DNA of 21,271 nt. It comes from JBBSMX01 sp038232935 (GTDB lineage: Bacteria; Bacteroidota; Rhodothermia; Rhodothermales; JANQRZ01). Position 1 is the first letter of the stretch, and each line of letters begins with the position of its first letter. The notes beneath the pieces are model-generated. The model ran no database searches and was not told the origin of the DNA. It saw only the letters and a program-made list of their open reading frames with translations. Below, piece after piece: positions 1 through 7,272 of this stretch. The DNA is taken from positions 1 to 21,271 of the forward strand of contig JBBSMX010000071.1 of assembly GCA_038232935.1 (NCBI GenBank). Direction: 5' to 3'. Position numbers and translations under genes: made by a program.

Positions 1-80
1 CGCTCGCTGCGGCGGGCGACGAGGGCTTCGAGGTCGGCGCGCTCCTCAGAGGAGAGGCGGACGTGGTAGGTCTTGGGCAT
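1..80 (-). CDS. IS630-like transposase, N-terminal fragment (runs off the window)
   Basis: Reading the minus strand from an ATG at 80 gives an open frame to the window edge starting MPKTYHVRLSSEERADLEAL. This matches the usual opening of IS630-family transposases and their solo helix-turn-helix relatives: a short basic start, then a charged helix that leads into a homeodomain-like DNA-binding region. Only 26 residues are visible, so the DDE catalytic domain, the terminal inverted repeats and the intactness of the element cannot be judged. The C-rich stretch just upstream of the ATG (81-90) has no good ribosome binding site. The family call rests on recalled N-terminal similarity only. Confidence 0.5.
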   Translation of the reverse strand, partial: MPKTYHVRLSSEERADLEALVARRSE

Positions 81-154
81 GGAGGGGGGGCAGGTGATCC
101 TCCCAAGTTACCCGACAGACTTACCATGTGGAAGCACTAGACAGGAAGTGGTTG

Positions 155-177
155 AACGGAGCGTCGCCTGCTCCGTT
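155..177. other. 8-bp hairpin upstream of the DUF3047 gene
   Basis: The arms AACGGAGC (155-162) and GCTCCGTT (170-177) pair perfectly around a 7-nt loop. The right arm overlaps a possible -7 element TCCGTTTG (172-179), which has a TTG at 152-154, 17 nt upstream. The hairpin could be an operator or a weak terminator for leftward transcription; nothing in the sequence decides. The rest of 81-261 shows no gene. Confidence 0.3.
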
Positions 178-261
178 TGGGATCGGGACGGCCGCTGGAA
201 AGTGCTTCGCCTTCCGGCCGGGCGAGCCTCCAGTGGCCTCCCGAACCCAACTGCTTCGGCC

Positions 262-984
262 ATGCGCATCCGCTTCCTCTCGCTCGCCATCGTCCTCACA
301 GCGCTCCTCGTCACCGGCTTCGGTGCCGGTACGATCCGTGTCGGCGCCTTCCCGCAGGGCACGCCCGGTGAGCTCCCCGATGAATGGAAGACGATGAAGC
401 TCGGCAACGCCGCCCCCAGCGACTACGCGCTCGTCCGTGAGGAGGGCAGTGTCGTCCTCAAAGCACGGGCCGATGGGTCCGCCTCCGGCCTCGTCCACCG
501 CGTCCACCTCGACCCGAAGCAGTATCCCGTCCTCGAATGGCGCTGGAAAGTAGAGAACGTCATCGCGAGCGGCGGCCTCGACCGCAAGAGCGGCGACGAC
601 TGCCCCGCCCGCGTCTACGTCACGTTCGACTACGACCCGGGCAACCTCTCCTTCGGTGAGCGGCTCAAGTACGAGGCCGTCAAAGCACTCGGCGGCGGCG
701 ACGTCCCGCTCCGCGCGCTGAACTACGTCTGGGCCAACCAGTCGGACGAGACCCGCATGGTCGCCAACGCCTTCACCGACTGGGTGATGATGGTGCCGAC
801 CCAGAGCGGGGCGGCGGACGTGGACACGTGGCGAACCGAGCGGCGCAACATCTACGAGGACTACCGGCGCGCCTTCGGCGAGGAACCGCCCCCGATCTCC
901 GGCATCGCCGTGATGACCGACGCCGACAATACGGGTGCTTCGGCCACAGCGTACTACGGCGACATTGTGTTAAAGAGCGAGTGA
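262..984 (+). CDS. DUF3047 family exported protein
   Basis: This 240-residue protein has an N-terminal signal sequence (basic MRIR, then a hydrophobic stretch to about residue 22), so it is probably periplasmic. The body matches DUF3047, with the typical pattern of a strand ending in LEWRWKV, a GDDCPARVYVTFDYD block, an LNYVWAN segment and a C-terminal GIAVMTDADNTG...AYYGDI block. The family has no established function; its beta-sandwich look resembles carbohydrate-binding folds, which is inference. The frame is open upstream to 73, but the ATG at 262 is chosen because it begins exactly at the signal peptide. A strong terminator-like hairpin follows 20 bases after the stop. It appears to be a single-gene unit. 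Confidence 0.85.
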   Translation: MRIRFLSLAIVLTALLVTGFGAGTIRVGAFPQGTPGELPDEWKTMKLGNAAPSDYALVREEGSVVLKARADGSASGLVHRVHLDPKQYPVLEWRWKVENVIASGGLDRKSGDDCPARVYVTFDYDPGNLSFGERLKYEAVKALGGGDVPLRALNYVWANQSDETRMVANAFTDWVMMVPTQSGAADVDTWRTERRNIYEDYRRAFGEEPPPISGIAVMTDADNTGASATAYYGDIVLKSE

Positions 985-1003
985 TTAGCTAGCGGGAGGA
1001 ACG

Positions 1004-1051
1004 CCACGCCCCGACCTCCGCACAGCGCAGAGGCCGGGGCGTGGTTCGTTT
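1004..1051 (+). terminator. Rho-independent terminator after the DUF3047 gene
   Basis: CCACGCCCCG (1004-1013) pairs with CGGGGCGTGG (1035-1044), and CCTC/GAGG (1015-1018/1030-1033) extends the stem. A T-rich tract with interruptions (TTCGTTT) follows. It lies 20 nt beyond the stop codon at 984. Confidence 0.75.
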
Positions 1052-1087
1052 CGCGATCGCATCGCTCAAAGGCTGCCACAAAAAGAC

Positions 1088-1193
1088 TGTCATTGCGAGC
1101 GTAGCGAAGCGCCCGGAAGGTCGGCGAAGCCCATCTCCTGCGGTCTGCTTGTCTGAGGGAGATTGCTTCGTCGCTCTGCTCCTCGCAATGACA
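1088..1193. repeat. Palindromic interspersed repeat (CATTGCGAG type)
   Basis: The outer arms TGTCATTGCGAG (1088-1099) and CTCGCAATGACA (1182-1193) are perfect inverted repeats. Inside them are AGCGAAGC, a CGAAGCCCATCTCC segment (1125-1138) and GGAGATTGCTTCG (1158-1170), which pair with each other. This is the widespread short palindromic element with CATTGCGAG...GATTGCTTCG arms seen scattered in many bacterial genomes; that comparison is from memory. A short open frame through it (1041-1247) is an artefact of the palindrome. The element separates the DUF3047 gene from the DUF4062 gene. Confidence 0.75.
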
Positions 1194-1280
1194 ATGAAAG
1201 GGGGAAGCCAGCGCTACATGCCGATTTCGATCAGCGCCGCGTCTTAGCTTAACGCAGACTGGAATCCACCGTCTCCCCCG

Positions 1281-2954
1281 ATGCCCGTACCAATCACAGG
1301 ATATCACGTCTTCATCGCATCGCCCGGCGGGTTGAACGAAGAGCGCCGGGCGTTCCGAGACGTACTCACGCAGTACAACGAGCAGGAGGCGAATCCGCGC
1401 GGAGCACATTTCTTTCCTGTAGGCTGGGAAGTGAATCCAGGTGGCGTGGGTCGCCCCCAGCGACTCATCAACGAGCAGGTGCGCGAGTGCGACTTCTTCG
1501 TGCTACTGCTTTGGGATCGCTGGGGCACCCCGCCCGCTGATCCAGGTACAGAGGAATATCGCGGATACACCTCGGGTACCGAAGAGGAATACGGAGTAGC
1601 GACAGAGTGTCTGCAAGACGCGGAGCAGCCGATGCGCGATATCCTGTGCTGCTTTAAAGCCGCTGATCCCAAACAACTCAGTGATCCAGGTCCCCAGCTT
1701 AAGCGAGTGCTCGAGTTCAAAAAATTGGTCGAGCGGGATCTAATGTATAAGGAGTTCGACGAACTGAGCGGATTCAAGGAGATGCTCCGAACTAAGCTGG
1801 GAGTTTGGCTACGAGACCACGAGGGTGGAGTACCAAAGGAGAACCAGGTCGATTTGCCTCCAGCCCCTGCTGGGGAGCCAGCGCCGGAGGTTACTCAGCC
1901 GGAACCGACCAACACAGCGGAACTAATCGAGCAAGCGGAACGACATGCACAGGAGGGGGAACTGGTGGAGGCAGAGGCTTTATTTGCTCGTGCCTCCGTT
2001 CGAGGGGACGATTACAATGCGCTCAATGCTTACGGCATTTTCCTCATAAGAGTGGGACGCCTCGCGCAGGCCGAGGCAATGTTCGAGAGGGTCATTGAGC
2101 TAGGTAGTGAGGGAGGCCAAGACGCAGCAGTTGCAATGGGATATGGCAACCTCGGCAACGTGCTCCAGACGCGGGGCGAGCTCGATGAGGCGGAGGTGAT
2201 GCACCGGAAGAGCCTGGAGATCGAGGAGCGGCTCGGACGGCTCGAAGGCATGGCGAACCAGTACGGCAACCTCGGCAACGTGCTCCAGACGCGGGGCGAG
2301 CTCGATGAGGCGGAGGTGATGCACCGAAAGAGCCTGGAGATCGAGGAGCGGCTCGGACGGCTCGAAGGCATGGCGAACCAGTACGGCAACCTCGGCAACG
2401 TGCTCCAGACGCGGGGCGACCTCGATGGGGCGGAGGTGATGTATCGGAAGAGCCTGGAGCTCAACGAGCGGCTCGGACGGCTCGAAGGCATGGCGAGCGA
2501 CTACGGCAACCTCGGCAACGTGCTCCATGTGCGAGGCGACCTCGATGGGGCGGAGGTGATGCACCGGAAGAGCCTGGAGCTCAACGAGCGGCTCGGACGG
2601 CTCGAAGGCATGGCGAGCCAGTACGGCAACCTCGGCAACGTGCTCCAGACGCGGGGCGACCTCGATGGGGCGGAGGTAATGCACCGGAAGAGCCTGGAGA
2701 TCGAGGAGCGGCTCGGACGGCTCGAAGGCATGGCGAGCCAGTACGGCAACCTCGGCAACGTGCTCCAGACGCGGGGCGACCTCGATGGGGCGCGTAGTTA
2801 CTGGGAGCAGGCGTTGAAGCTATACGAGCAGATCGGGATGCCGCACCGCGTGGAACTTGCCAAAAACCGGCTTGCTGAACTCGATGCTGACGATGAAGCC
2901 CCCGATGCGTCGGGCACCGGGGGCTTGGATTCGTCGGAGGGCGCGGCAGGCTAG
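1281..2954 (+). CDS. DUF4062 domain protein with C-terminal TPR array
   Basis: This 557-residue protein begins with a DUF4062 domain (about residues 7-175: YHVFIASPGGLNEERR, then CDFFVLLLWDRWGTPP, then SGTEEEYGVA). DUF4062 is a TIR-like Rossmann domain found at the N-terminus of STAND/NACHT and TPR signalling proteins. A proline-rich linker (about 190-212) leads to one divergent TPR pair, then about 5.4 near-identical 40-residue TPR units (about residues 289-503) of YGNLGNVLQTRG-D-DGAEVMHRKSLE type. No NACHT ATPase lies between the effector-like and sensor-like parts. The TPRs suggest a peptide or protein partner. The N-terminal half has lower GC than neighbouring housekeeping genes (28 of 60 bases in 1741-1800), which suggests transfer. 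Its stop shares a CTAG with the convergent lpdA stop. A role in defence or signalling is inference. Confidence 0.8.
   Translation: MPVPITGYHVFIASPGGLNEERRAFRDVLTQYNEQEANPRGAHFFPVGWEVNPGGVGRPQRLINEQVRECDFFVLLLWDRWGTPPADPGTEEYRGYTSGTEEEYGVATECLQDAEQPMRDILCCFKAADPKQLSDPGPQLKRVLEFKKLVERDLMYKEFDELSGFKEMLRTKLGVWLRDHEGGVPKENQVDLPPAPAGEPAPEVTQPEPTNTAELIEQAERHAQEGELVEAEALFARASVRGDDYNALNAYGIFLIRVGRLAQAEAMFERVIELGSEGGQDAAVAMGYGNLGNVLQTRGELDEAEVMHRKSLEIEERLGRLEGMANQYGNLGNVLQTRGELDEAEVMHRKSLEIEERLGRLEGMANQYGNLGNVLQTRGDLDGAEVMYRKSLELNERLGRLEGMASDYGNLGNVLHVRGDLDGAEVMHRKSLELNERLGRLEGMASQYGNLGNVLQTRGDLDGAEVMHRKSLEIEERLGRLEGMASQYGNLGNVLQTRGDLDGARSYWEQALKLYEQIGMPHRVELAKNRLAELDADDEAPDASGTGGLDSSEGAAG
2146..2790 (+). 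repeat. 120-bp tandem repeat encoding identical TPR units
   Basis: The block GGCAACCTCGGCAACG recurs six times at exactly 120-bp steps (beginning at 2146, 2266, 2386, 2506, 2626 and 2746). There are five full units and one that diverges after about 2790. The first two units differ by a single silent base (CGG to CGA in the segment after GTGATGCAC). The later ones vary mainly at GELDEA/GDLDGA and EIEER/ELNER. Such identity at silent sites means recent duplication or ongoing homogenisation. Confidence 0.95.
2896..2926. terminator. Hairpin inside the 3' end of the TPR gene, likely terminator for lpdA
   Basis: AAGCCCCCG (2896-2904) pairs with CGGGGGCTT (2918-2926) around a 13-nt loop. It lies 25 nt past the lpdA stop on the minus strand and inside the last codons of the convergent DUF4062 gene. 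No long T-run follows on either strand, so it may be a weak or two-way terminator. Confidence 0.5.
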
Positions 2955-4405
2955 ATGTTGATCGACATGTCGTAGGCGGCGCGGGTGGCTTCCATCACGG
3001 CCTCGGAGAGCGTCGGGTGCGGGTGCATCGCCTCCATCACCTCGTGCGCCGTGGTCTCCAGCGTGCGCGCGGTCACGGCCTCGGCGATCATCTCCGTCGC
3101 CTCGTGGCCGATGATGTGGCAGCCGAGCCACTCGCCGTACTTCGCGTCGTAGATCACCTTCACGAAGCCCGTCGTGTCGCCGATGGCGGCGGCCTTGCCG
3201 GAGGCAGAGAACGGGAATTTGCCGACCTTCACTTCGTAGCCCGCTTCCTTCGCCGCCACCTCGGTGTAGCCGACCGAGCCGATCTGCGGCTGGCAGTACG
3301 TGCAGCCGGGTACGTTGTTGTAGTCGACCGGGTGCGGCTTGTGGTCGAACTTCTCCTCGGTGTAGGCGATGTGTTCGACGCAGATGATCCCCTCGTGGCT
3401 GGCGACGTGGGCCAGCCACGGCGCGCCGACCACGTCGCCGATGGCGTAGATGCCGGGGACGTTCGTGCGGTAGTACTCGTCCACCGTGATCGCGCCGCGC
3501 TCGTAGGCCACGCCGACCTCGTCGAGCCCGATGCCCTCGACGTTCCCGGCGACGCCGACGGCCGAGAGCACTTGGTCGAACTCCAGCGTCTCCTCGCCCT
3601 TCTTCGTCGTGAGCGTCGCCTTGACCTTCTTGCCCTTCGTGTTCACGCTCTGGAGCTGGACGCCGGTCATCACCTTCACGCCCATCTTTTTGTAAGCTCG
3701 CTCCAACTCCTTCGACACGTCGGCGTCCTCGACGGGCACGAGCCGGTCGAGCACCTCGACAATCGTGACCTCGGTGCCCATGTGGTGGTAGACGTACGCG
3801 AACTCGACCCCGATGGCCCCGGCCCCGACGATCAGCATCGTCTTCGGCTTCTCGGTCTGGAGCATGGCTTCTTTGTACGAGATCACCTTCTTCCCGTCGA
3901 TGGGCAACGGTGGGATCTCACGGGCACGCGCGCCCGTGGCGATAATGATGTGCTTCGCCGTGACCTCCTGCTTCTCGCCGACGGTTTCCCCGTCGATGGT
4001 CTCGCTGGGCTCGACGGCGATCTTCCCGCCGCCTTTGAGCGTGGCCTTCCCCATGATCACGTCGATCTTGTTCTTCTTCATGAGGAAGCCGACGCCCTTG
4101 TTCATCTTGTCCGCCACGCCGCGCGAGCGCTTCACCACGGCCGCGAAATCAGCCTCCGCAGACGGGGCCGCGCCGTCGCCGCCGAAGCCGATGCCGTAGT
4201 CGGCGAGGTGGCTCATCTGGGCCATTACCTCGGCGCTCTTGAGGAGGGCCTTCGTAGGGATGCAGCCGATATTGAGGCAGACGCCGCCGAGCTTGTTCAT
4301 CTCGATGATGGCGGTCTTGAGGCCGAGCTGGGTGGCGCGGATCGCGGTCTCGTAGCCGCCCGGCCCGGAGCCGATCACGACGACGTCGTAGGAAGGAGTA
4401 GCCAT
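2951..4405 (-). CDS. lpdA: Dihydrolipoamide dehydrogenase (E3)
   Basis: This 484-residue flavoprotein oxidises dihydrolipoamide with NAD+ as the E3 subunit of pyruvate/2-oxoglutarate dehydrogenase complexes or the glycine cleavage system. FAD-binding GSGPGG is at residues 12-17 and the redox disulfide is Cys43/Cys48 in GGVCLNIGCIPTK. A second NAD-binding GAGAIG block lies mid-protein, and the catalytic His463-Glu468 pair sits in HPTLSEAV near the C-terminus. The length is normal. The frame is open upstream to 4510, but the ATG at 4405 starts the conserved MATPSYDVVVIGSG sequence. No E1 or E2 genes are nearby. It follows the eutN-like gene after a 128-bp gap on the same strand. A TATCTTCA (4443 to 4436, minus) could be a -7 element but lacks a clear -33 partner. 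Confidence 0.97.
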   Translation of the reverse strand: MATPSYDVVVIGSGPGGYETAIRATQLGLKTAIIEMNKLGGVCLNIGCIPTKALLKSAEVMAQMSHLADYGIGFGGDGAAPSAEADFAAVVKRSRGVADKMNKGVGFLMKKNKIDVIMGKATLKGGGKIAVEPSETIDGETVGEKQEVTAKHIIIATGARAREIPPLPIDGKKVISYKEAMLQTEKPKTMLIVGAGAIGVEFAYVYHHMGTEVTIVEVLDRLVPVEDADVSKELERAYKKMGVKVMTGVQLQSVNTKGKKVKATLTTKKGEETLEFDQVLSAVGVAGNVEGIGLDEVGVAYERGAITVDEYYRTNVPGIYAIGDVVGAPWLAHVASHEGIICVEHIAYTEEKFDHKPHPVDYNNVPGCTYCQPQIGSVGYTEVAAKEAGYEVKVGKFPFSASGKAAAIGDTTGFVKVIYDAKYGEWLGCHIIGHEATEMIAEAVTARTLETTAHEVMEAMHPHPTLSEAVMEATRAAYDMSINI

Positions 4406-4533
4406 AGTGCCGAAGTCTTGGGTGAGGGTCGCGCGTGAAGATAGGAGCACGCGCCGTTTGTAGCTCGGCCTGCCCGCGCCGGTTCGCCGCCCGCCCCCGA
4501 TCCTGCTCAAACTTCACACGCTTGGCGGACGCG

Positions 4534-4830
4534 TTAGCCGGTGAGCGACCAATCGTCCACGACGCCGATGATGATGACGTTCGCGGGCGTGCCGTCCGGG
4601 GCCTCCTCGTCGCCGCCGTCCATGAGCTGTGCTACGACCGCGCCCTCCTTCGCCACGAGCACGTAGTCCCCGACGCCTGCGTCGAACTTCGGGTCGAGCG
4701 CGAGCATGTCCCGCGCCCCGACCAAGTCGCCCTCGGTGTCGACGCGGTGGACGATCAGCAGTTTGGCCGGGCGGAAGCGCTCGCTCTTGCGTGTAGAGAC
4801 GACGGTGCCGGTAACCTTACAGAGAAACAT
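4534..4830 (-). CDS. EutN/CcmL family microcompartment vertex protein
   Basis: The 98-residue product matches the BMC-P (EutN/CcmL/CsoS4) pentamer family. It begins MFLCKVTGTVVST, continues with the RPAKLLIVHRVD strand and VGARDMLALDPKFDAGVGDYVLVAKE, and ends NVIIIGVVDDW. These proteins form the pentameric corners of protein-shelled organelles. No hexameric BMC-H shell gene or signature enzyme is present in the window, so the gene is solitary here. The ATG at 4830 begins the conserved first strand; an extension to 4899 would add an unrelated leader. A good TAGCTTTG -7 element lies 27 nt upstream of the start. It may be co-transcribed with lpdA. A function outside organelles is possible. Confidence 0.87.
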   Translation of the reverse strand: MFLCKVTGTVVSTRKSERFRPAKLLIVHRVDTEGDLVGARDMLALDPKFDAGVGDYVLVAKEGAVVAQLMDGGDEEAPDGTPANVIIIGVVDDWSLTG

Positions 4831-4856
4831 AGCGGAGGCGCTGGGTACTGAGAAGC

Positions 4857-4886
4857 CAAAGCTAGTGGAGGGACGCCGGGAAGAAA
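4857..4886 (-). promoter_or_regulatory. Bacteroidetes-type promoter for the eutN-like gene
   Basis: On the minus strand, TAGCTTTG (4864 to 4857) matches the TAnnTTTG -7 consensus exactly. A TTTC at 4886-4883, 18 nt upstream, stands in for the -33 TTTG. The start codon at 4830 is 27 nt away. Confidence 0.5.
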
Positions 4887-4916
4887 GGCATACCTGCACA
4901 AACTTTTACATCACGA

Positions 4917-4947
4917 TTGTTAGAGACCTGAAAAGATGGTAGCTTCG
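4917..4947 (+). promoter_or_regulatory. Bacteroidetes-type promoter for the antitoxin gene
   Basis: TTG at 4917-4919, a 20-nt spacer and TAGCTTCG at 4940-4947 fit TTG-N19/20-TAnnTTTG with one mismatch. The antitoxin ATG lies 81 nt downstream. It is divergent from the eutN promoter, with the two -33 regions about 30 nt apart. Confidence 0.45.
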
Positions 4948-5027
4948 AAGCCGTCAAGCTATCCGGAGGAACTTGTGCGTATTCGCCTCCCTCTCGGTAG
5001 ACCTCAATAGATCCACACCCCGTCCAC

Positions 5028-5222
5028 ATGTACAGCACGTACGGCATCGAAGCAGTCGCCACCATCACCGAACTCCGCTCGGACACGTCCGGCCTCGTCG
5101 AGCAGGCGAAGAAGATGAAAAGCGGAATCCTGATTCAGAAAAACAACGATCCCTACGCGGTACTCATCTCCTACGACCTCTACATAGAGCTGCTCAAAGC
5201 GCGGGACAAGGCGAAGAAGTAG
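5028..5222 (+). CDS. Phd/YefM-type antitoxin, apparently orphan
   Basis: The 64-residue protein has the Phd/YefM pattern: a first strand EAVATITELRSDTSGLVEQA, the GILIQKNNDPYAVLISYD block and a terminal helix YIELLKARDKAKK. Family members bind their operator DNA through the N-terminal part and neutralise a RelE or Doc toxin through a C-terminal tail. At 64 residues it is shorter than the usual 75-90, so the tail is minimal. No toxin frame follows: only 81 bases separate its stop from the convergent AAA gene, and none lies directly upstream. It may be a leftover of a decayed pair or a stand-alone DNA-binding regulator. The ATG at 5028 is the first in frame at the conserved strand. Confidence 0.75.
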   Translation: MYSTYGIEAVATITELRSDTSGLVEQAKKMKSGILIQKNNDPYAVLISYDLYIELLKARDKAKK

Positions 5223-5303
5223 ACAACGCACAGCGTGAAGCGCGAGGATGCTCGTGAAGAAGCGGCATGAAGGCCTTGTGTTTAGCGCGGTAGGTTTAGG
5301 TAT

Positions 5304-7139
5304 TTATCTGTCGCCGGTGAGGGCTTTCAACTCTTCGACGCGGCGGACGATCTGCTCGCGTTCAAGCTGGCGGTAGCGCTCCGGCAGCATCGCGCGACTC
5401 GTGCATTCGAGCACGGCGGCGAGTGCCTGTAGCTCTACCTGAAGCGGGTAGCTGGGGGGGATGAAATCGTGCACGACTTCTTGCAGGATCTCGGTCGTCA
5501 CTTCGCCCTTCTGCCGCCCGTTCGCCTGGGCGGCGGCGCGGAACTTGGCCCGCGTGAAGAGGGCCTCCATGTCCGCGCCGCTGAGCGTGCGCTCGCCGTT
5601 GAGGAGGGCGTCGGGGACCTGTTCCATCGGCAGCTTGACGCCGGTCCGCTTCATCATCACGCGGAGTAACTCCTCGCGTGATTCGCGCGTGGAGGGGTAG
5701 AAGAGCGCGAGGTGCTCTTCGGCACGGCCCTGCCGCTTGAGGTCGACCGGCATGAGGTCGGGGCGGGCGGTGACGAGGAACCAGATGATCCGGCCGCGGA
5801 AGCGCGTGTCGCTCATGGCCTGGGCGATCTGGCTGAAGACGCGGCTGGAGACCCCGCTGTCGCCCTGCGCGTTCCGGTCGCCGAGGGCGGCGTCGGCCTC
5901 GTCGATCATCACGGCGACGGGGTTCATCGCGCGGAGGAGGTTGAGGATTTTTTCGAGGTTCCCCTCAGTCACGCCCTGCCACTGGCTGCGGAAGTTCTTC
6001 AGCTTCACCATCGGAATCCCGATCTCGCCGGCGAAGCACGTGATCAGGAACGTCTTGCCCGTGCCGACCGGCCCGGCGATGAGGTAGCCCATCGGCATCA
6101 CGTCGGGGTGGCCCTGCTTGATGGCGCGGGCGGCGGCGCGGAGGTGGTCCTTCGCCTCGTCGTGCCCGGCGACGAGGTCGAGTGTGTAATCGGTGTGGAC
6201 GAACTCGAGGAGGCCATACGCCTCGGCCTCGATCAGCTCCTTCTTGCGCTCGGTCAGCCGCTCGTACGTCAGCCGGCGGCCGTTCTCCAGGACATCGGCG
6301 AGGATGGTGCGGAGCTGGACGTAGCCGAGTCCCGCCGTGCTATTTGCCAGCGAGGACTGGCTGACATCGCTTTTCTTTTTGAAGGTGTCGGCGCGTCCGT
6401 TGCGGAGCATCCACTTCACGAAGGCGAGGCGGTCCGCCTCCTCGGGGATGTCGATCTGGATCTCTTCGGTGTACGGGCTCTGGACGAGCTGACGATTGAG
6501 GTCATTGAGATTCTCGGCGACGAGGACGAGCGTGAAGTCGGCCCGGAGGAGGTGGGGGTCGTGGCTCCAGCGCTGGAGGAAGACGAGCGCGTTGCGGTCC
6601 TCGGAGGAGTAGCTCGCCGCCTCGGCCATCGGCACGATCGTCTCGGCGTAGTCGATGATGCAGGCGATTCGCTTGCCGTCGGCGATGCGGAGGCGGAAGT
6701 AGTTGTCGAGGACGGAGAAGACGCGGACGGGGTCCTTCGGGAGCTTCTGCGCGTACTCGGTGCCGAAGATGGTGTCGTAGCCGGAGAGCGCGCGGTTGAA
6801 GTCGCGCTGGCTCTCCTTATCGGCGAAGTGGATGCCGGAGGAGCGGTCGTAGAAGATCACCACGTCGCGCCCGGCGAAGAGGTCGCGCGCGAGGAACTCA
6901 CGGAGGGGGACGAAGTCGGGCTCGCCGTCGGCGTTGTCCGCAGGCACGAGGTCGCGGACGTTTCCGTGCAGGACGAACTGGTTGATCGTCTTGGTGAAGT
7001 AGCGCCGGGCGAGGGTCTTGGCCCACTCGGGATAGTGCGCGATGTAGGTTTCGAGGCTGTCGGAGGCACCGCCCTCGGTGCGGCCGTTGCCGGTGGCACT
7101 GGCGGGCTCGGGGTCGGTGGGATGCTGCGTCTTCGCCAT
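5304..7139 (-). CDS. AAA family ATPase with a degenerate N-terminal AAA-like module
   Basis: The 611-residue protein has a canonical AAA module in its second half: Walker A GPVGTGKT (356-363), Walker B VAVMIDEADAA (408-418), a sensor-1 region VTARPDL (456-462) and arginines in LKRQGR (R469/R472) at the arginine-finger position. Residues about 50-240 contain a second AAA-like pattern without a P-loop, with IIDYAE (161-166) resembling Walker B and VLVAEN (205-210) resembling sensor 1. The N-terminal 30 residues are low-complexity. The C-terminus is helical. No peptidase domain is fused. The substrate is unknown; SpoVK-like ATPases remodel proteins. The ATG at 7139 is chosen because the upstream frame to 7847 is the antisense of terC. 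It is divergent from terC across 133 bp. Confidence 0.85.
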   Translation of the reverse strand: MAKTQHPTDPEPASATGNGRTEGGASDSLETYIAHYPEWAKTLARRYFTKTINQFVLHGNVRDLVPADNADGEPDFVPLREFLARDLFAGRDVVIFYDRSSGIHFADKESQRDFNRALSGYDTIFGTEYAQKLPKDPVRVFSVLDNYFRLRIADGKRIACIIDYAETIVPMAEAASYSSEDRNALVFLQRWSHDPHLLRADFTLVLVAENLNDLNRQLVQSPYTEEIQIDIPEEADRLAFVKWMLRNGRADTFKKKSDVSQSSLANSTAGLGYVQLRTILADVLENGRRLTYERLTERKKELIEAEAYGLLEFVHTDYTLDLVAGHDEAKDHLRAAARAIKQGHPDVMPMGYLIAGPVGTGKTFLITCFAGEIGIPMVKLKNFRSQWQGVTEGNLEKILNLLRAMNPVAVMIDEADAALGDRNAQGDSGVSSRVFSQIAQAMSDTRFRGRIIWFLVTARPDLMPVDLKRQGRAEEHLALFYPSTRESREELLRVMMKRTGVKLPMEQVPDALLNGERTLSGADMEALFTRAKFRAAAQANGRQKGEVTTEILQEVVHDFIPPSYPLQVELQALAAVLECTSRAMLPERYRQLEREQIVRRVEELKALTGDR

Positions 7140-7272
7140 GCGGGGATCGGAGGTCGAGAGGGTGGATAGGCCGGGGCCGCCGGGAAGAAAGCGCGGATCA
7201 AATCGGCGGCCGGGGCTAATATAACCGGGTCCTCTCGCTCCCGTCGCTCTTCCTCTACGACTTCTCCTCCCC

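Noticed and set aside
1041..1247. Small open frame after the DUF3047 gene
   Set aside because: It is read through the palindromic repeat and has no promoter or conserved pattern.
2146..2790. Regular repeats that might suggest a CRISPR array
   Set aside because: The 120-bp period has no unique spacers, keeps an open frame throughout and encodes TPR helices.
2896..2926. Strong intrinsic terminator for the TPR gene
   Set aside because: The hairpin is inside the gene's coding region and lacks a T-run on the plus strand, so it more likely acts on lpdA, and only weakly.
3017..4438. Long plus-strand open frame across lpdA
   Set aside because: It is the antisense of lpdA in GC-rich DNA; its product is low-complexity in V, D, L, R and H with no domain pattern.
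5223..5303. Toxin gene downstream of the antitoxin
   Set aside because: Only 81 bases are available before the convergent ATPase gene ends, and they hold no toxin-like frame.
5712..7169. 485-codon plus-strand open frame
   Set aside because: It is antisense to the AAA ATPase with its Walker motifs; composition is typical of GC-driven shadow frames.
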